Part shown: one piece after another, positions 1-11,093 of the stretch | Position numbering within the stretch: the stretch's first letter is position 1 | Layout: each line of letters opens with the position of its first letter | Assembly: GCA_963277665.1 (NCBI GenBank) | Contig: OY728136.1 | Location: 1,979,098,576 to 1,979,162,575 of the forward strand | Length of the DNA: 64,000 nt | Source of the DNA: Viscum album | Taxonomy: Eukaryota > Streptophyta > Magnoliopsida > Santalales > Viscaceae | Direction of reading: 5' to 3' | Made by a program: the position numbers and the translations under genes | The notes under the pieces: model-generated | Told to the model about the DNA's origin: nothing | Seen by the model: the letters and a program-made list of their open reading frames with translations, nothing else | The model's database searches: none

Positions 1-556
1 TATGTGGCTCACATGATGATAAAGACATGTCAAGGGTGCTCCCAGATATCACCCCATTGCATTGGGTAATGATGTAACCACTAGAGATTATAATTTTTAC
101 GATATCTTAGTGAATAACCTTGGTAATTTTCAAATGACACCTTGGGGATGGACCTTGGTGATATGTTCATGATTGTCTATATTAAATGTTGCAGCCACAT
201 CTTCAAGTTATAAAAAATGTTATTTTTATTATGATGCATCTCATGATTACTTTCTCATTCCTTAAAGTTCTTTTCATGTCCTTATTGAAGTATCTCAAGT
301 TCACATGTAAAATGTTTCTCTTGTTACCCTTACTGGGCCTTCTGCTCACCCTTTCTTTTGATGTATGTCCCCAGGTTATGAGATGCAGTAATGAACCCAG
401 GATGAACTAAAGGATAATCCTTTTAAGTGTTTAAGAAAAATGTTTTATGTTGTTTTCATGCATTATGTTCCTTGTTTCCAAGACACCAAACCTTAAAGAT
501 CCTCAGTTCTGTGTAATGAAATGAATGTTTATATTATAAAAATACGGGATGCTATA
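1..556 (+). mobile_element. 3' end of an LTR (copy 1 of tandem array)
   Basis: This is the last 556 bases of a plus-strand LTR that begins outside the window. It aligns base for base with 5,270-5,824 and 10,537-11,093, at an offset of about 5,268. It ends GGGATGCTATA, and three bases later a primer-site-like TGGTATCAAAGG follows. Only part of R/U5 is present. A 74-codon open frame at 186-410 recurs in all three copies (also 5,454-5,678 and 10,723-10,947). It is hydrophobic, resembles nothing I know, and is probably a chance frame. Confidence 0.8.
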
Positions 557-558
557 GT

Positions 559-570
559 TGGTATCAAAGG
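559..570 (+). other. Primer binding site (initiator-Met tRNA type)
   Basis: TGGTATCAAAGG lies three bases after the LTR end. Plant Ty3/gypsy and Ty1/copia elements commonly use TGGTATCAGAGC, which is complementary to the 3' end of initiator methionine tRNA. The match here is good, with a few changes. Confidence 0.65.
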
Positions 571-2187
571 ATGGTTTAGTTATTTGTGGAAATTAGGATA
601 TGAAAACTTTAGGAATAACCCTATTGAAAATTTTAAATATCGGAAATCTTCCTGGTATTTTGGTGAGTATTGAGTAAGGGGTTTCCAAGAAAATACATCC
701 CTGTCTGGGTACGAGCAGGTAGAGGTGGCTCTGGCACAGATGTACATAGGAGTAAAAACTGAGAAAACTGCTTTGAGCTAGACTCGAACGGGAACTGGTA
801 CACGACAATGGGTCTTGCTGTACTCTTGGTTACAACACTCCCGGGGGATATGATTTAGTAAATTCATAAGCTTAGTATTAACCATTGTTAAAGGAACAAA
901 GATTGACATAAGAATATATAATCATGGATAACCTAGATTGGAACCTAGGGGATCACAAGTTAGGGTATACTTTTCTTCTACAAGTTATCCTTATATGCTT
1001 TAAGCTCTTTTTCATGATTTTTGGTTAAGTATTTAAGCCACTAATTATAATTTCTCTTCTTAGTTAATGGTGGGAGATGGAAGAACATGCCCCAATAACC
1101 AATGTGATAGGAAATGCAACGATTGCCATATTAATATGAAAGAGATGATTAGGGGATTAAAATCTGATTATTATTTTGGAAGACGTTCATTATTTTAGGG
1201 AACCATATTTGATCGAGGTAAATAGATTACTACGGTATTTTCATTGAGGAGTAAGGTTCACTTATATTTTGAAGAATCAATGAATTTAAGGTGGACTTAT
1301 AGTAATTTAGGTTACTTACGGGAATGATTAACCTATCTTGGGTAAAATATGTTTAGGTTAGCTACTTTTTTTATAAGATGCTAGGAGTGGTTGATGTTGT
1401 TTGGATATGAACAATGAAGTTTATTTTGGGAGACTATGTTATCAGATGTTTCTTGTATTTGGGTTTCATTCGTAGTTTGGTTTATTTTGAGGAATCTTAA
1501 GGACCATTATTTACAGAATGGTCTATGATGAACATTGGGTAGTACCATGGAACTTTGAAGATTTAAAAGTAGTTTCCATTCCTATGGGATTCTTTTTCAA
1601 GAGTTGTTTTACCTTACCCTTTCTATTTTTGGAATAATGTTTAAAGATAGAAGAAAAAGATAGTTGATCTTTTGTGGATTATGTGATTCTCTAGAATATG
1701 ATTCTTGTGTTTTGATGAGACCAAGTAGTTTTGAATGCTCATCATTTAGAGAAAAGATTTGTTTGGTAGAAACTTATTAAAGTGTGAAACTCTACATGAA
1801 GATAGATATATTTCCTTATGTTTTTGTTCTATGTTGTAAATTAATTCCTCAAAGTTATGAAAAGGAACGTAAAACAAAAAAGTTGTTGGTTTACGTTTCC
1901 TACTGGGTAATCAAAGACCGCTTACACACATCATAATTTTGCGATTTTCTGGTGGTTAACTTCCTCCTAATCATGTTTTCTATCACTCTCCTTTAGAACG
2001 TGACCCTTTGTTTTCTACTCCATGTCCATGTTTCCTACATGGAATCCTAGTATGAGTAAACTCAGGTGGCTTGTGTACTTCCTGTTCTTTCTTTTAAAGT
2101 AATGGTCTTACTGAATCTTTTTCCGATGTGGGACTTTCAATGAAATTTCAAAACCCAATTTTAAAAATTGCGAGGACGCAATTTCTT

Positions 2188-2199
2188 AAGGTGGGAAGA
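2188..2199 (+). other. Polypurine tract, internal domain 1
   Basis: AAGGTGGGAAGA sits one base before the LTR start TGTAACGGCC. One pyrimidine interrupts it; the second copy at 7,457-7,468 is pure purine. Confidence 0.75.
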
Positions 2200-2432
2200 T
2201 TGTAACGGCCCGAAATTTTGAATAAATCTTGTTTCCTAATTTCATGTGTTATTTTATTTTATTTTTATACTCAACAAAAATGTTTTATTTGATAAACATG
2301 ATTATAATTAAAATAAGACCATTGTTTTTGACTGTTATATGACCATCGGTCAATATGACCGCTGTGAAAAAAATGTTTTGATTATTGTCTCTAAATATAA
2401 GTAATATTGGTTAATTATTATATAAAGAAGAT

Positions 2433-2705
2433 TTGATGGCCTCACCTAGTAGTCTTGGACCAATTGAATCCCATCTAACAGAGCTTGGGAAGGAGGTAGC
2501 ACCATTGGACTTTGCTCTGGACCAAATCCAAGCAGAACTTCGTCATGTGAAGCTAGAACGGAATTGCCTTCGCAAGATGTTCAAACTGAAAGAAATTACT
2601 ACTCGGGCAATGTTGACTGAGCCGCCCCAAGATTCTATCACCCTAGAACACCTTACTCTTAGGTCCTATGCTGGTATTATAAGGGGCTATGTAAGGAGAC
2701 CGTAA
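2433..2705 (+). CDS. Small conserved open frame in LTR U3 (copy 2)
   Basis: This open frame of 90 codons lies about 230 bp inside the LTR. I do not recognise it. The middle (DQIQAELRHVKLERN) has the spacing of a short amphipathic helix or coiled coil. The frame is also open in the other complete LTR at 7,704-7,973, but roughly 16 residues differ and most base changes alter the amino acid, so purifying selection is not evident. It may be a captured exon fragment, the remains of a coding region absorbed into U3, or chance. Confidence 0.3.
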   Translation: MMASPSSLGPIESHLTELGKEVAPLDFALDQIQAELRHVKLERNCLRKMFKLKEITTRAMLTEPPQDSITLEHLTLRSYAGIIRGYVRRP

Positions 2706-3649
2706 CTTCCTTGTGTATTCCTTGTTTTAAATTAAAATTGGGGTTTCTTCTTATCATGAAGTTTATGAATTTCAAATGATAGGATAAATATAATATGCAT
2801 ATTTCGGATGAATTTTAGAGAAAGTTTATTTTAAAAATGTGTATGTAAACCTTAAATAATTAAAAATGTGTAATGATTTTCAAAAAATGGTGTTCTACAA
2901 TTATGTCCAGTACGAAATTTAGAGTATAATAAGATCAACTTGATTTTTGATGAATAGTAAATTATGAATAGTGATTTTATGATTAGGATTAGTAATGTGT
3001 CAAAATGGATTAGTAATCTCACTTAAAGAATGTATTAATATAATCTAGGCACCTTGATTATGTAATGTGATTCAATAAAATGGTTAAATAACGGTTTTAT
3101 AAATTATTATTCAAGTATTAGTTTTTTCGGGGGAATAGTGTTTTTTAATTAAAAATAAAATTAAAAATATTTAAAAAATTATTTTTATAAAATGGATTTC
3201 ATTTTTGAACTCAGACCATCGATTTTATGTTAAGGTAATTTTTGGGGTTTTTTCTGAAAAAATTAATTTTCGGTGAAAAGTGTATTTATTTTAAAAAATA
3301 AATTAAAAATATTTAGAAAATTATTTTTATAAAATGGAGTTCATTTTTTAAATCAAAGCATTGATATTTGGTTAAGGTTAAATTTTGGGATCTTTCTGAG
3401 AAACATGAATTTTTCAGTGAATAGTAAAAATGCAGTTTTAGGATTTCGGTATGATTAATGACATCATAACTGTGTCATGATGATGTCAAGAGATATTTTA
3501 AGGGTTACCCGGCCAAGGGTTATGAATTATTGTTTTGGGGCCCCATGTGGCCTAACTCCATGGTAAATTCCAAGGGAGAGAACATGGGTTTGAGAAAAGC
3601 ACATGTGAGGTGTCCCTTGGCCATTAATGCCTTGTCCCCTCATTTTCCC

Positions 3650-3657
3650 TATAAATA
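3650..3657 (+). promoter_or_regulatory. LTR promoter TATA box (copy 2)
   Basis: TATAAATA sits in a GC-richer stretch (CCCTATAAATACC) and is conserved at 8,919-8,926 in the next LTR. Transcription should start about 30 bases downstream, which sets the U3/R boundary near 3,685. Confidence 0.6.
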
Positions 3658-3969
3658 CCAAGACCTAATCTCATCCAATCGACTCCCCACTCTTACCCGA
3701 CGAAGTTCTGGTCTCATTAACTCCCAAGGAGTCCTCCCAAGGTGCCACCAAGCCCTCAAGGTCCCAACCATTGAGGTTTAAGAGTTACATTTTAAGGTAA
3801 GGGATCCAACCGCTCTCTTTCTTTTCAAGTGATCTCTTTTATGTCATTCCTTTTATGCTCCATGTTCTTATGTTGGAGGATGTTCTTTTATACTCATATT
3901 ACTGCCATTTTTATGTTCATATAATGAGAGATCCCCTCTTACTCTCATTATTTCGTTTTATGATGTTTT

Positions 3970-4960
3970 AAGTGGCGCCGTTAGGCTGCCGAAATTTTTG
4001 TAACAGACTCTTTCTCCCTTCTCATTTTTCAAGATCTGTTTTCATGTATAGTATTTAGAGTTCCTTTTTATTATGATTGGGTATAATCTCTAAATTTGTC
4101 ATACTGATATTTTATGATTATATGATGAGAGACCCTATTTTATCTCTTCAATTAAGTATTTTGATGTTTTAAGTGGCGCTGTTAGGCTGCCGAATTTTTA
4201 AGTGGTTCTTCATCCTTCTAGTTTTGAAGTTCTACTTTCATGTCAATTCATTCAAGTTCCTTTTTGTTATGTTGGGGTATGATCTCTATATCAATAATAC
4301 TGATGTTTTATGAACATATTATTAGAGACCCCATTTGATCTCTTCAATTCAGTATTTTGAAGTTTTAAGTGGCGTCGTTAGGCTGCCGAATTTTTAAGTG
4401 GTTCTTCACCCTTCTCATATGGAAGTTCTACTTTCATGTCAGTTATTTCAAGGTCCTTTTTGTTATGTTGGGGTATGATATATATATCTATCATAATGAT
4501 CTTTTATGACCATATTATTAGAGACCCCATTTGATCTCTTCAATTCAGTATTTTGAAGTTTAAGTGGCGTCGCTAGGCTGCTATATTTTTAAGTGGTCCT
4601 TGCACCTTTCTCCCTTTTCAAAGTTCTAATTCAATGTCAAGTCTTGAAAGTTCCTTTCTATTATGTTGGGGTATGATCTCTATATCTATCATACTTTACT
4701 CTTATGTTCATATGATGAGAGACCCTATTTAACCTTGTCAATTCATTTTTGTTGAAGTTTAAATGACGCCGTTAGGCTGCCGAATTCTCATAAGAGAAAT
4801 CATATTTTTGTCTTCCTTTCATGTTCTTCATTTCATATGGTATATTTTCAAATTTTATTACCATGTTCTTAAATCCCTTATATTTTTTCCCTCTACTATT
4901 TTATGGGTCATTTATGAATGTTTGACCCATGTCCCCTCTCTTCTCAATATTTTCTAAAAC
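3970..4960 (+). repeat. Tandem repeats of about 197 bp inside LTR copy 2
   Basis: Five units are marked by AAGTGGCGCCGTTAGGCTGC or close variants, starting at 3,970, 4,171, 4,367, 4,562 and 4,760 (spacing 195-201). Each carries GTTGGGGTATGATCTCTATA and a GAGAGACCC block. A degenerate sixth marker (TAGTCGTTATGCTGCAGAAT) lies near 4,970. The array is in the transcribed R/U5 part. Confidence 0.85.
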
Positions 4961-5826
4961 CCCGAAACATAGTCGTTATGCTGCAGAATTTTCGTCTCAA
5001 AGTGCCTCCCTCTCTTTTCTCAAAATTATTTTATGTTATAAAGTGAATAATCAAAGCTCATATTTTTACAGGGTTATTCACATATATATCAAAATTTTCT
5101 ATTTTAAATTCTGGGATTTACATACATGAAACCCTCTTTCCCTTTCCGTGGGTTTAACGTAACATAAAGATCATGTCTTTAAAGCAGTTTTTAAAACGTT
5201 ATGATTATGATATGAACCCCATTTCGTTTATGCTATATGGGTTGTTTATGAAATGATTGATGATGATATATGTGGCTCACATGATAAAAAATACATGTCA
5301 AGGGTGCGCCCAGATAGCGCCCCATTGCATTGGGTAATGATGTAACCACTAGAGATTCCAATTTTCATGATATCTTGGTGAATAACCTTGGTAATTTTCA
5401 AATGACACCTTGGGGATGGACCTTGGTGATATGTTCATGATTGTCTATATTAAATGTTGCAGCCACATCTTCAAGTTATGAAAAATGTTATTTTTATTAT
5501 GATGCATCTCATGATTACTTTTTCATGCCTTAAAGTTCTTTTCATGTCCTTATTGAAGTATCTCAAGTTCACATGTAAAATGTTTATCTTGTTAACCTTA
5601 CTGGGCCTTATGCTCACCCTTTCTTTTGATGTATGTCCCCAGGTTATGAGATGCAATAATGAACCTAGGATGAACTAAAGGAGAATCCTTTCAAGTGTTT
5701 AAGAAGAATGTTTTATGTTGTTTTCATGCATTATGTTCCTTGTTTCCAAGACACTAAACCATAAAGATCCTCATTTCCGTGTAATGAAATGAAAGTTTAT
5801 GTTATAAAAAGACGGGATGCTATAGT

Positions 5827-5838
5827 TGGTATCAAAGG
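5827..5838 (+). other. Primer binding site, internal domain 2
   Basis: TGGTATCAAAGG, identical to 559-570, lies two bases after the end of LTR copy 2. Confidence 0.65.
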
Positions 5839-7456
5839 ATGGTTTTGTTATTTGTGGAAATTAGGATATGAAAACGTTAGGAAGAACCCGATAGAAAAGT
5901 TTAAATATAGGAAATCTTCCTGGTATTTTGGTGAGTATTGAGTAAGGGGTTTCCAAGAAAATACATCCCTGTCTGGGTACGAGCAGGTAGAGGTGGCTCT
6001 GGCACAGATGTACATAGGGGTAAAACCTGAGAAAACCGCTTTGAGCTAGACTCAAATGGGAACTGATACATGACAATGGGTCTTGTTGTACTATTGGTTA
6101 CGACACTCCTGGGGGATATTCTTTGGTAAATTCATAGGCTTAGTATGAACCATTGTTAAAGGAACAAAGATTCACATAATAATATATGATCATGGATAAC
6201 CTAGATTGGAACCTAGGGGATCACAAGTTAGGGTATACTTTTCTTCTACAAGTTATCCTTATATGATTTAAGCTACTTTTCATGATTTTTGGTTAAGTAT
6301 TTAAGCCTCTAATTATAATTTTTCTTCTTAGTTAATGGTGGGAGATGGAAGAACATGCCCCAATAACCAATGTGATAGGAAATGCAATGATTTCCATATT
6401 AATATGAAAGAGAAGATTAGGGGATTAAAAGCTGATTATTATTTTGGAAGACGTTCATTATTTTAGGGAACCATATTTGATCGAGGTAAATAGAATACTA
6501 CGGTATTTTCATTGAGGAGTAAGGTTGACTTATATTTTGAAGAATCGATGAATTTAAGGTGGACTTATAGTAATTTAGGTTACTTATGGGAATGATTAAC
6601 CTATCTTGGGTAAAATATGTTTAGGTTAGCTACTTTTGTTATAAGATGTTAGGAGTGGTTGATGTTGTTTGGAGATGAACAATGAAGTTTATTTTGGAAG
6701 ACTATGTTATCAAATGTTTCTTGTATTTGGGTTTCAATCTTAGTTTGGTTTATTTTGAGGAATATTAAGGACCATTATTTACGGAATGGTCTATGATGAA
6801 CTTTGGGTAGTACCATGGAACTTTGATGTTTTAAAAGTAGTTTCCATTCCTATGGGATTATTTTTGAAGAGTTGTTTTACCTTGCCCTTTCTATTTTTGG
6901 AATAATGTTTAACGATAGAAGAAATAGATAGTTGATCTTTTGTGGATTATGTGATTCTCTAGAAGATGAATCTTGTGTTTTGATGAGACCAAGTAGTTTT
7001 GAATGCTCATCGTTTAGAGAAAAGATTAGTTTTGGTAGAAACTTATTAAAGTATGAAACTCTACATGAAGATAGATATATTTCCTTATGGTTGTGTTCTA
7101 TGTTGTAAATGAATTCCTCAATGTTATGAAAAGGAACGTAAAACAAACAAGTTGTTGGTTTACGTTTCCTACTGGGTAATCAAAGACTGCTTACACACAT
7201 CACAATTTTGGGATTTTCTGGTGGTTAACTTCCTCCTAATCATGTTTTCTATAACTCTCCTTTAGAACGTGACCCTTTGTTTTCTCCTCTATGTCCATGT
7301 TTCCTACATGGAATCCTAGTATGAGTAAACTCAGGTGGCCTTTGTACTTCATGTTCTTTCTTTTAAAGTAATGGCCTTACTGAATCTTTTTCCGATGTAG
7401 GACTTTCAATGAAATTTCGAAACTCAATTTTAAAAATTGCGAGGACGCAATTTCTT

Positions 7457-7468
7457 AAGGGGGGAAGA
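7457..7468 (+). other. Polypurine tract, internal domain 2
   Basis: AAGGGGGGAAGA lies directly before the LTR start TGTCACAGCC at 7,470. It is a canonical plant gypsy polypurine tract. Confidence 0.8.
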
Positions 7469-7703
7469 TTGTCACAGCCCGAAATTTTGAATAAATATTT
7501 TTTCCTAATTTCATGTGTTATTTTATTTTATTTTTATACTAAAAAAATGTTTTATTTGATAAACATGATTATAATTAAAATGAGACCATTGGGTTTTGAC
7601 TGTTATATGACCATCGGTCAATATGACCACTATGAACAAAATGTTTTGATTATTGTCTCTAAATATAAGTAATATTGGTTAATTATTATAGAAAGAAGAT
7701 TCG

Positions 7704-7973
7704 ATGGCCTCACCTAGTAGTCGTGGACCGGTCGAAGCCCATCTAACAGAGCTTGGGAAGGAGGTAGCACCATTGGGCTTTGCTCTGGACCAAATCCAAG
7801 CCGAACTTCGTCATGTGAAGCTAGAACGGAATCTCCTTCGCGAGAAGTTCAAACTGATAGAAATTACTACTCGGGAAATGTTTACTGAGCCGCCCCAAGA
7901 TTCTATCACCCTAGCACACCTTACTGTTAGGTCCTATGCTAGTATTATAAGGGGCTATGTAATGAGACCGTAA
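7704..7973 (+). CDS. Small conserved open frame in LTR U3 (copy 3)
   Basis: This is the counterpart of 2,433-2,705. Start and stop positions are conserved and 89 codons are open. Changes between the copies are mostly amino-acid altering. Function unknown; see the copy-2 entry. Confidence 0.3.
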   Translation: MASPSSRGPVEAHLTELGKEVAPLGFALDQIQAELRHVKLERNLLREKFKLIEITTREMFTEPPQDSITLAHLTVRSYASIIRGYVMRP

Positions 7974-8918
7974 CTTCCTTGTGTATTCCTTATTTTAAAT
8001 AAAAATTGGATTTCTTCTTATGATGAAGTTTATGAATTTCAAATGACAGGATAAATATAGTATGCATATTTCGGATGAATTTTAGAGAAAGTTTATTTTA
8101 AAAATGTCTATGTAAACCTTAAATAATTAAAAATGTGTAATGATTTTCAAAAAATGGTCTTCTACAATTATGTCCAGTACGAAATTTAGAGTCTAATATG
8201 ATCAACTTTATTTTTGATGAATAGTAAATTAGGAATAGTGATTTTATGATTAGGATTAGTAATGTGTCAAAATGGATTAGTAATCTCACTTAAAGAATGT
8301 ATTAATATAATCTAGGCACCTTGATTATGTAATGTGATTCAATAAAATGGTTAAATAACAGTTTCATAAATTATTATTCAAGTATTAGTTTTTTTTGGGT
8401 GAATAGTGTTTTTTAATTAAAAATTAAATTAAAAATATTTGAAAAATTATTTTTATAAAATGGATTTCATTTTTGAACTCAGACCATCGATTTTATGTTA
8501 AGGTCATTTTTGGGGTTTTTTCTAAAAAAATGAATTTTCGGTGAATAGTGTATTTATTTTAAAAAATAAATTAAAAATATTTGGGAAATTATTTTTATAA
8601 AATAGAGTTCATTTTTGAAATCAATGCATTGATATTTGGTAAAGGTGAAATTTTGGGATCTTTCTGAGAAAAATTAATTTTTCAGTGAATAGTAAAAATG
8701 CAGTTTTAGGGTTTCGGTATGTTTAATGACATAATAACTGTTTCATGATGATGTCATGAGATATTTTAAGGTTTGGCCGGCCAAGGGTGATGCATTATTG
8801 TTTTGGGGGCCCCATGTGGCCTAACTCCATGGTAAATTCCAAGGGAGAGCACATGGGTTTGAGAAAAGCACATGTGAGGTGTCCCTTGGCCATTAATGCC
8901 ATGTCCCCTCATTTTCCC

Positions 8919-8926
8919 TATAAATA
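8919..8926 (+). promoter_or_regulatory. LTR promoter TATA box (copy 3)
   Basis: TATAAATA is in the same context as 3,650-3,657 (TTTCCCTATAAATACC). Confidence 0.6.
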
Positions 8927-9238
8927 CCAAGCCCTCCTCTCATCCATTCGACTCCCACCTATTACCCAACGAAGTTATGGTCTCATTACCTCCCAAGGAG
9001 TCCTCACAAGGTGCCCCCAAGCCCTCAATGTCCCAACCTTTGAGGTTTAAGAGTTACATTTTAAGGTAAAGGATCTGACCCCTCTCTTTCTTTTCAAGTG
9101 ATCTCTTTTATGTCATTCCTTTTATGCTCCATTTTCTTATGTTGGAGGATGTTCTTTTATACTCCTCTTACTTCCCTTTTTATTTTCATATAATGATATA
9201 TCCCCTCTTACTCTCATTATTTCGTTTTATGAAGTTTT

Positions 9239-10240
9239 AAGTGGCGTCATTAGGCTTCCGAAATTTTTGTAACGAACTCTTTCTCCCTTCTCATTTTTCA
9301 AGATCTATTTTCATGTAAAGTATTTCAAGTTCGTTTTTATTATGTTGGGGTATGATATCTAAATTTATCATACTTATATTTTATGATCATATGATGAGAG
9401 ACCCCATTTTATCTATTCAATTCAGTATTTTTATGTTTTAAGTGGCGCTGTTAGGCTGCCGAATTTTTAAGTGGTTCTTCACCCTTCTTGTTTTGAAGTT
9501 CTACATTCATGTCAATTCTTTCAAGTTCCTTTTTGTTATGTTGGGGTATGATATCTATATCTATCATAATTATCTTTTATGACCATATGATGAGAGACCC
9601 CATTTGATCTGTTCAATTCAGTATTTTGAAGTTTTAAGTTGCACCGTTAGGCTGCCGAATTTTTAAGTGGTTCTTCACCCATCTCATTTTGAAGTTCTAC
9701 TTTCATGTCAGTTATTTCAAGTTCCATTTTTTTATATTGGGGTATGATATCTATATCTATCATAATTATCTTTTATGACCATATGATGAGAGACCCCATT
9801 TGATCTCTTCAATTCAGTTTTTTGAAGTTTAAGTGGCGTCGTTAGGCTGCTAAATTTTTAAGTGGTCCTTGCACCTTTCTCCCTTTTCAAAGTTCTAATT
9901 CCATGTCAAGTCTTGAAAGTTCCTTTCTATTATGTTGGGGTATGATCTCTATATCAATCATACTGGACTCTTATTTTCATATGATGAGAGACTCTATTTG
10001 AACTTGTCAATTCATTTTTGTTGAAGTTTAAGTGACGTCGTTAGGCTGCCGAATTCTTATAAGAGAAATCTTATTTTTGTCTTCCTTTCATGTTCTTCAT
10101 TTCATATGGTATATTTTCGAATTTCATTACCATGTTATTAAATACTTTATATTTTGTCCCTCTACTGTTTGATGGGTCATTTATGAATTTTTAACCCATG
10201 TCCCCTCTCTTCTTAATGTTTTCTAAAACCCCGAAACATA
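9239..10240 (+). repeat. Tandem repeats of about 197 bp inside LTR copy 3
   Basis: Five units correspond to those in copy 2, with markers such as AAGTGGCGCTGTTAGGCTGC near 9,240, 9,440, 9,640, 9,835 and 10,030. Copy number and order match copy 2, so the array predates the duplication of the LTRs. Confidence 0.8.
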
Positions 10241-11093
10241 GCCGTTATGCTGCAGAATTTTCGTCTCAAAGTGCCTCTCTCTCTTTTCTCAAAATTATTT
10301 TATGTTATAAAGTGAATACTCAAAGCTCTTATTTATATAGGGGTATTCACATATATATCAAAATGTTCTATTTTAAATTCTGGGATTTACATACATGAAA
10401 CCCTCTTTCCCTTTCTGTGGTTTTAAAGTAACATAAAGATCATGTCTTTAAAGCAGTTTTTAAAACGTTATGATAATGAAATGAAACCCATTTCGTTTAT
10501 GCTATATGGGTTGTTTATGAAATGATTGATGATGATATATGTGGCTCAAATGATAATAATGACATGTCAAGGGTGCTCCCAGATATCTCCCCATTGCATT
10601 GGGTAATGATGTAACCACTAGAGATTACAATTTTCACGATATCTTGGTGAATAACCTTGGTAATTTTCAAATGAAACCTTGGGGATGGACCTTGGTGATA
10701 TGTTCATGATTGTCTATATTAAATGTTTCAGCCACATCTTCAAGTTATGAAAAATGTTATTTTTATTATGATTCATATCATGATTACTTTCTCATGCCTT
10801 AAAGTTCTTTTCATGTCCTTATTGATGTATCTCAAGTTCACATGTGAAATGTTTCTCTTGTTACCCTTACTGGGCCTTCTGCTCACCCTTTCTTTTGATG
10901 TTTGTCCCCAGGTTATGAGATGCAGTAATGAACCTAGGATGAACTAAAGTAGAAGCTTTTCAACTGTTTAGGAAGAATGTTTTATGTTGTTTTCATGCAT
11001 TATGTTCCTTGTTTCCAAGACACTAAACCTTAATGATCCTCAGTTCCGTGTAATGAAATAAAAGTTTATGATATAAAAAGATGGGATGATATA

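Larger units (their letters stand above)
557..2200 (+). mobile_element. Non-coding internal domain 1 of LTR array
   Basis: This 1,644-bp segment lies between a primer site and a polypurine tract and has no gag or pol. Open frames here are short and mostly antisense. It is nearly collinear with 5,825-7,469. Just before the polypurine tract the sequence reads GCGAGGACGCAATTTCTTAAG. That resembles the end of chromovirus pol genes, where an acidic GAGGAC motif and stop codon sit just before the G-rich tract. I infer that the element descends from a Tekay/Del-type chromovirus that lost its coding region. Confidence 0.75.
2201..5824 (+). mobile_element. Complete LTR, 3,624 bp (copy 2)
   Basis: It starts TGTAACGGCCCG, right after the polypurine tract, and ends at ATGCTATA, two bases before the primer site. 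The expected terminal CA has become TA. It has the same length as copy 3 (7,470-11,093). U3 is about 1.45 kb long and holds a 90-codon open frame. A TATA box follows, then an unusually long R/U5 of about 2.1 kb with five repeats of about 197 bp. LTRs of 3.6 kb around an internal domain under half that size recall LARD-type non-autonomous elements. Confidence 0.88.
5825..7469 (+). mobile_element. Non-coding internal domain 2 of LTR array
   Basis: This second copy of the 1.64-kb internal domain is collinear with 557-2,200 and carries scattered substitutions. It has no gag or pol similarity in any frame. Short frames (for example 5,861-6,076 and 6,877-7,146 on the minus strand) are not convincing. 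The pol-tail-like GCGAGGACGCAATTTCTTAAG precedes the polypurine tract as in domain 1. Confidence 0.75.
7470..11093 (+). mobile_element. Complete LTR, 3,624 bp (copy 3)
   Basis: It starts TGTCACAGCCCG and aligns along its full length with copy 2, including the TATA box, the 197-bp repeats and the U3 open frame. It ends GATGATATA at about 11,093. The next bases (GGTATCAA at 11,096-11,103) still look like the primer site and then similarity stops. Either the true LTR end is here, or the array was broken about 10 bases inside a further internal domain. Beyond it lies minus-strand chromovirus DNA. Confidence 0.85.
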
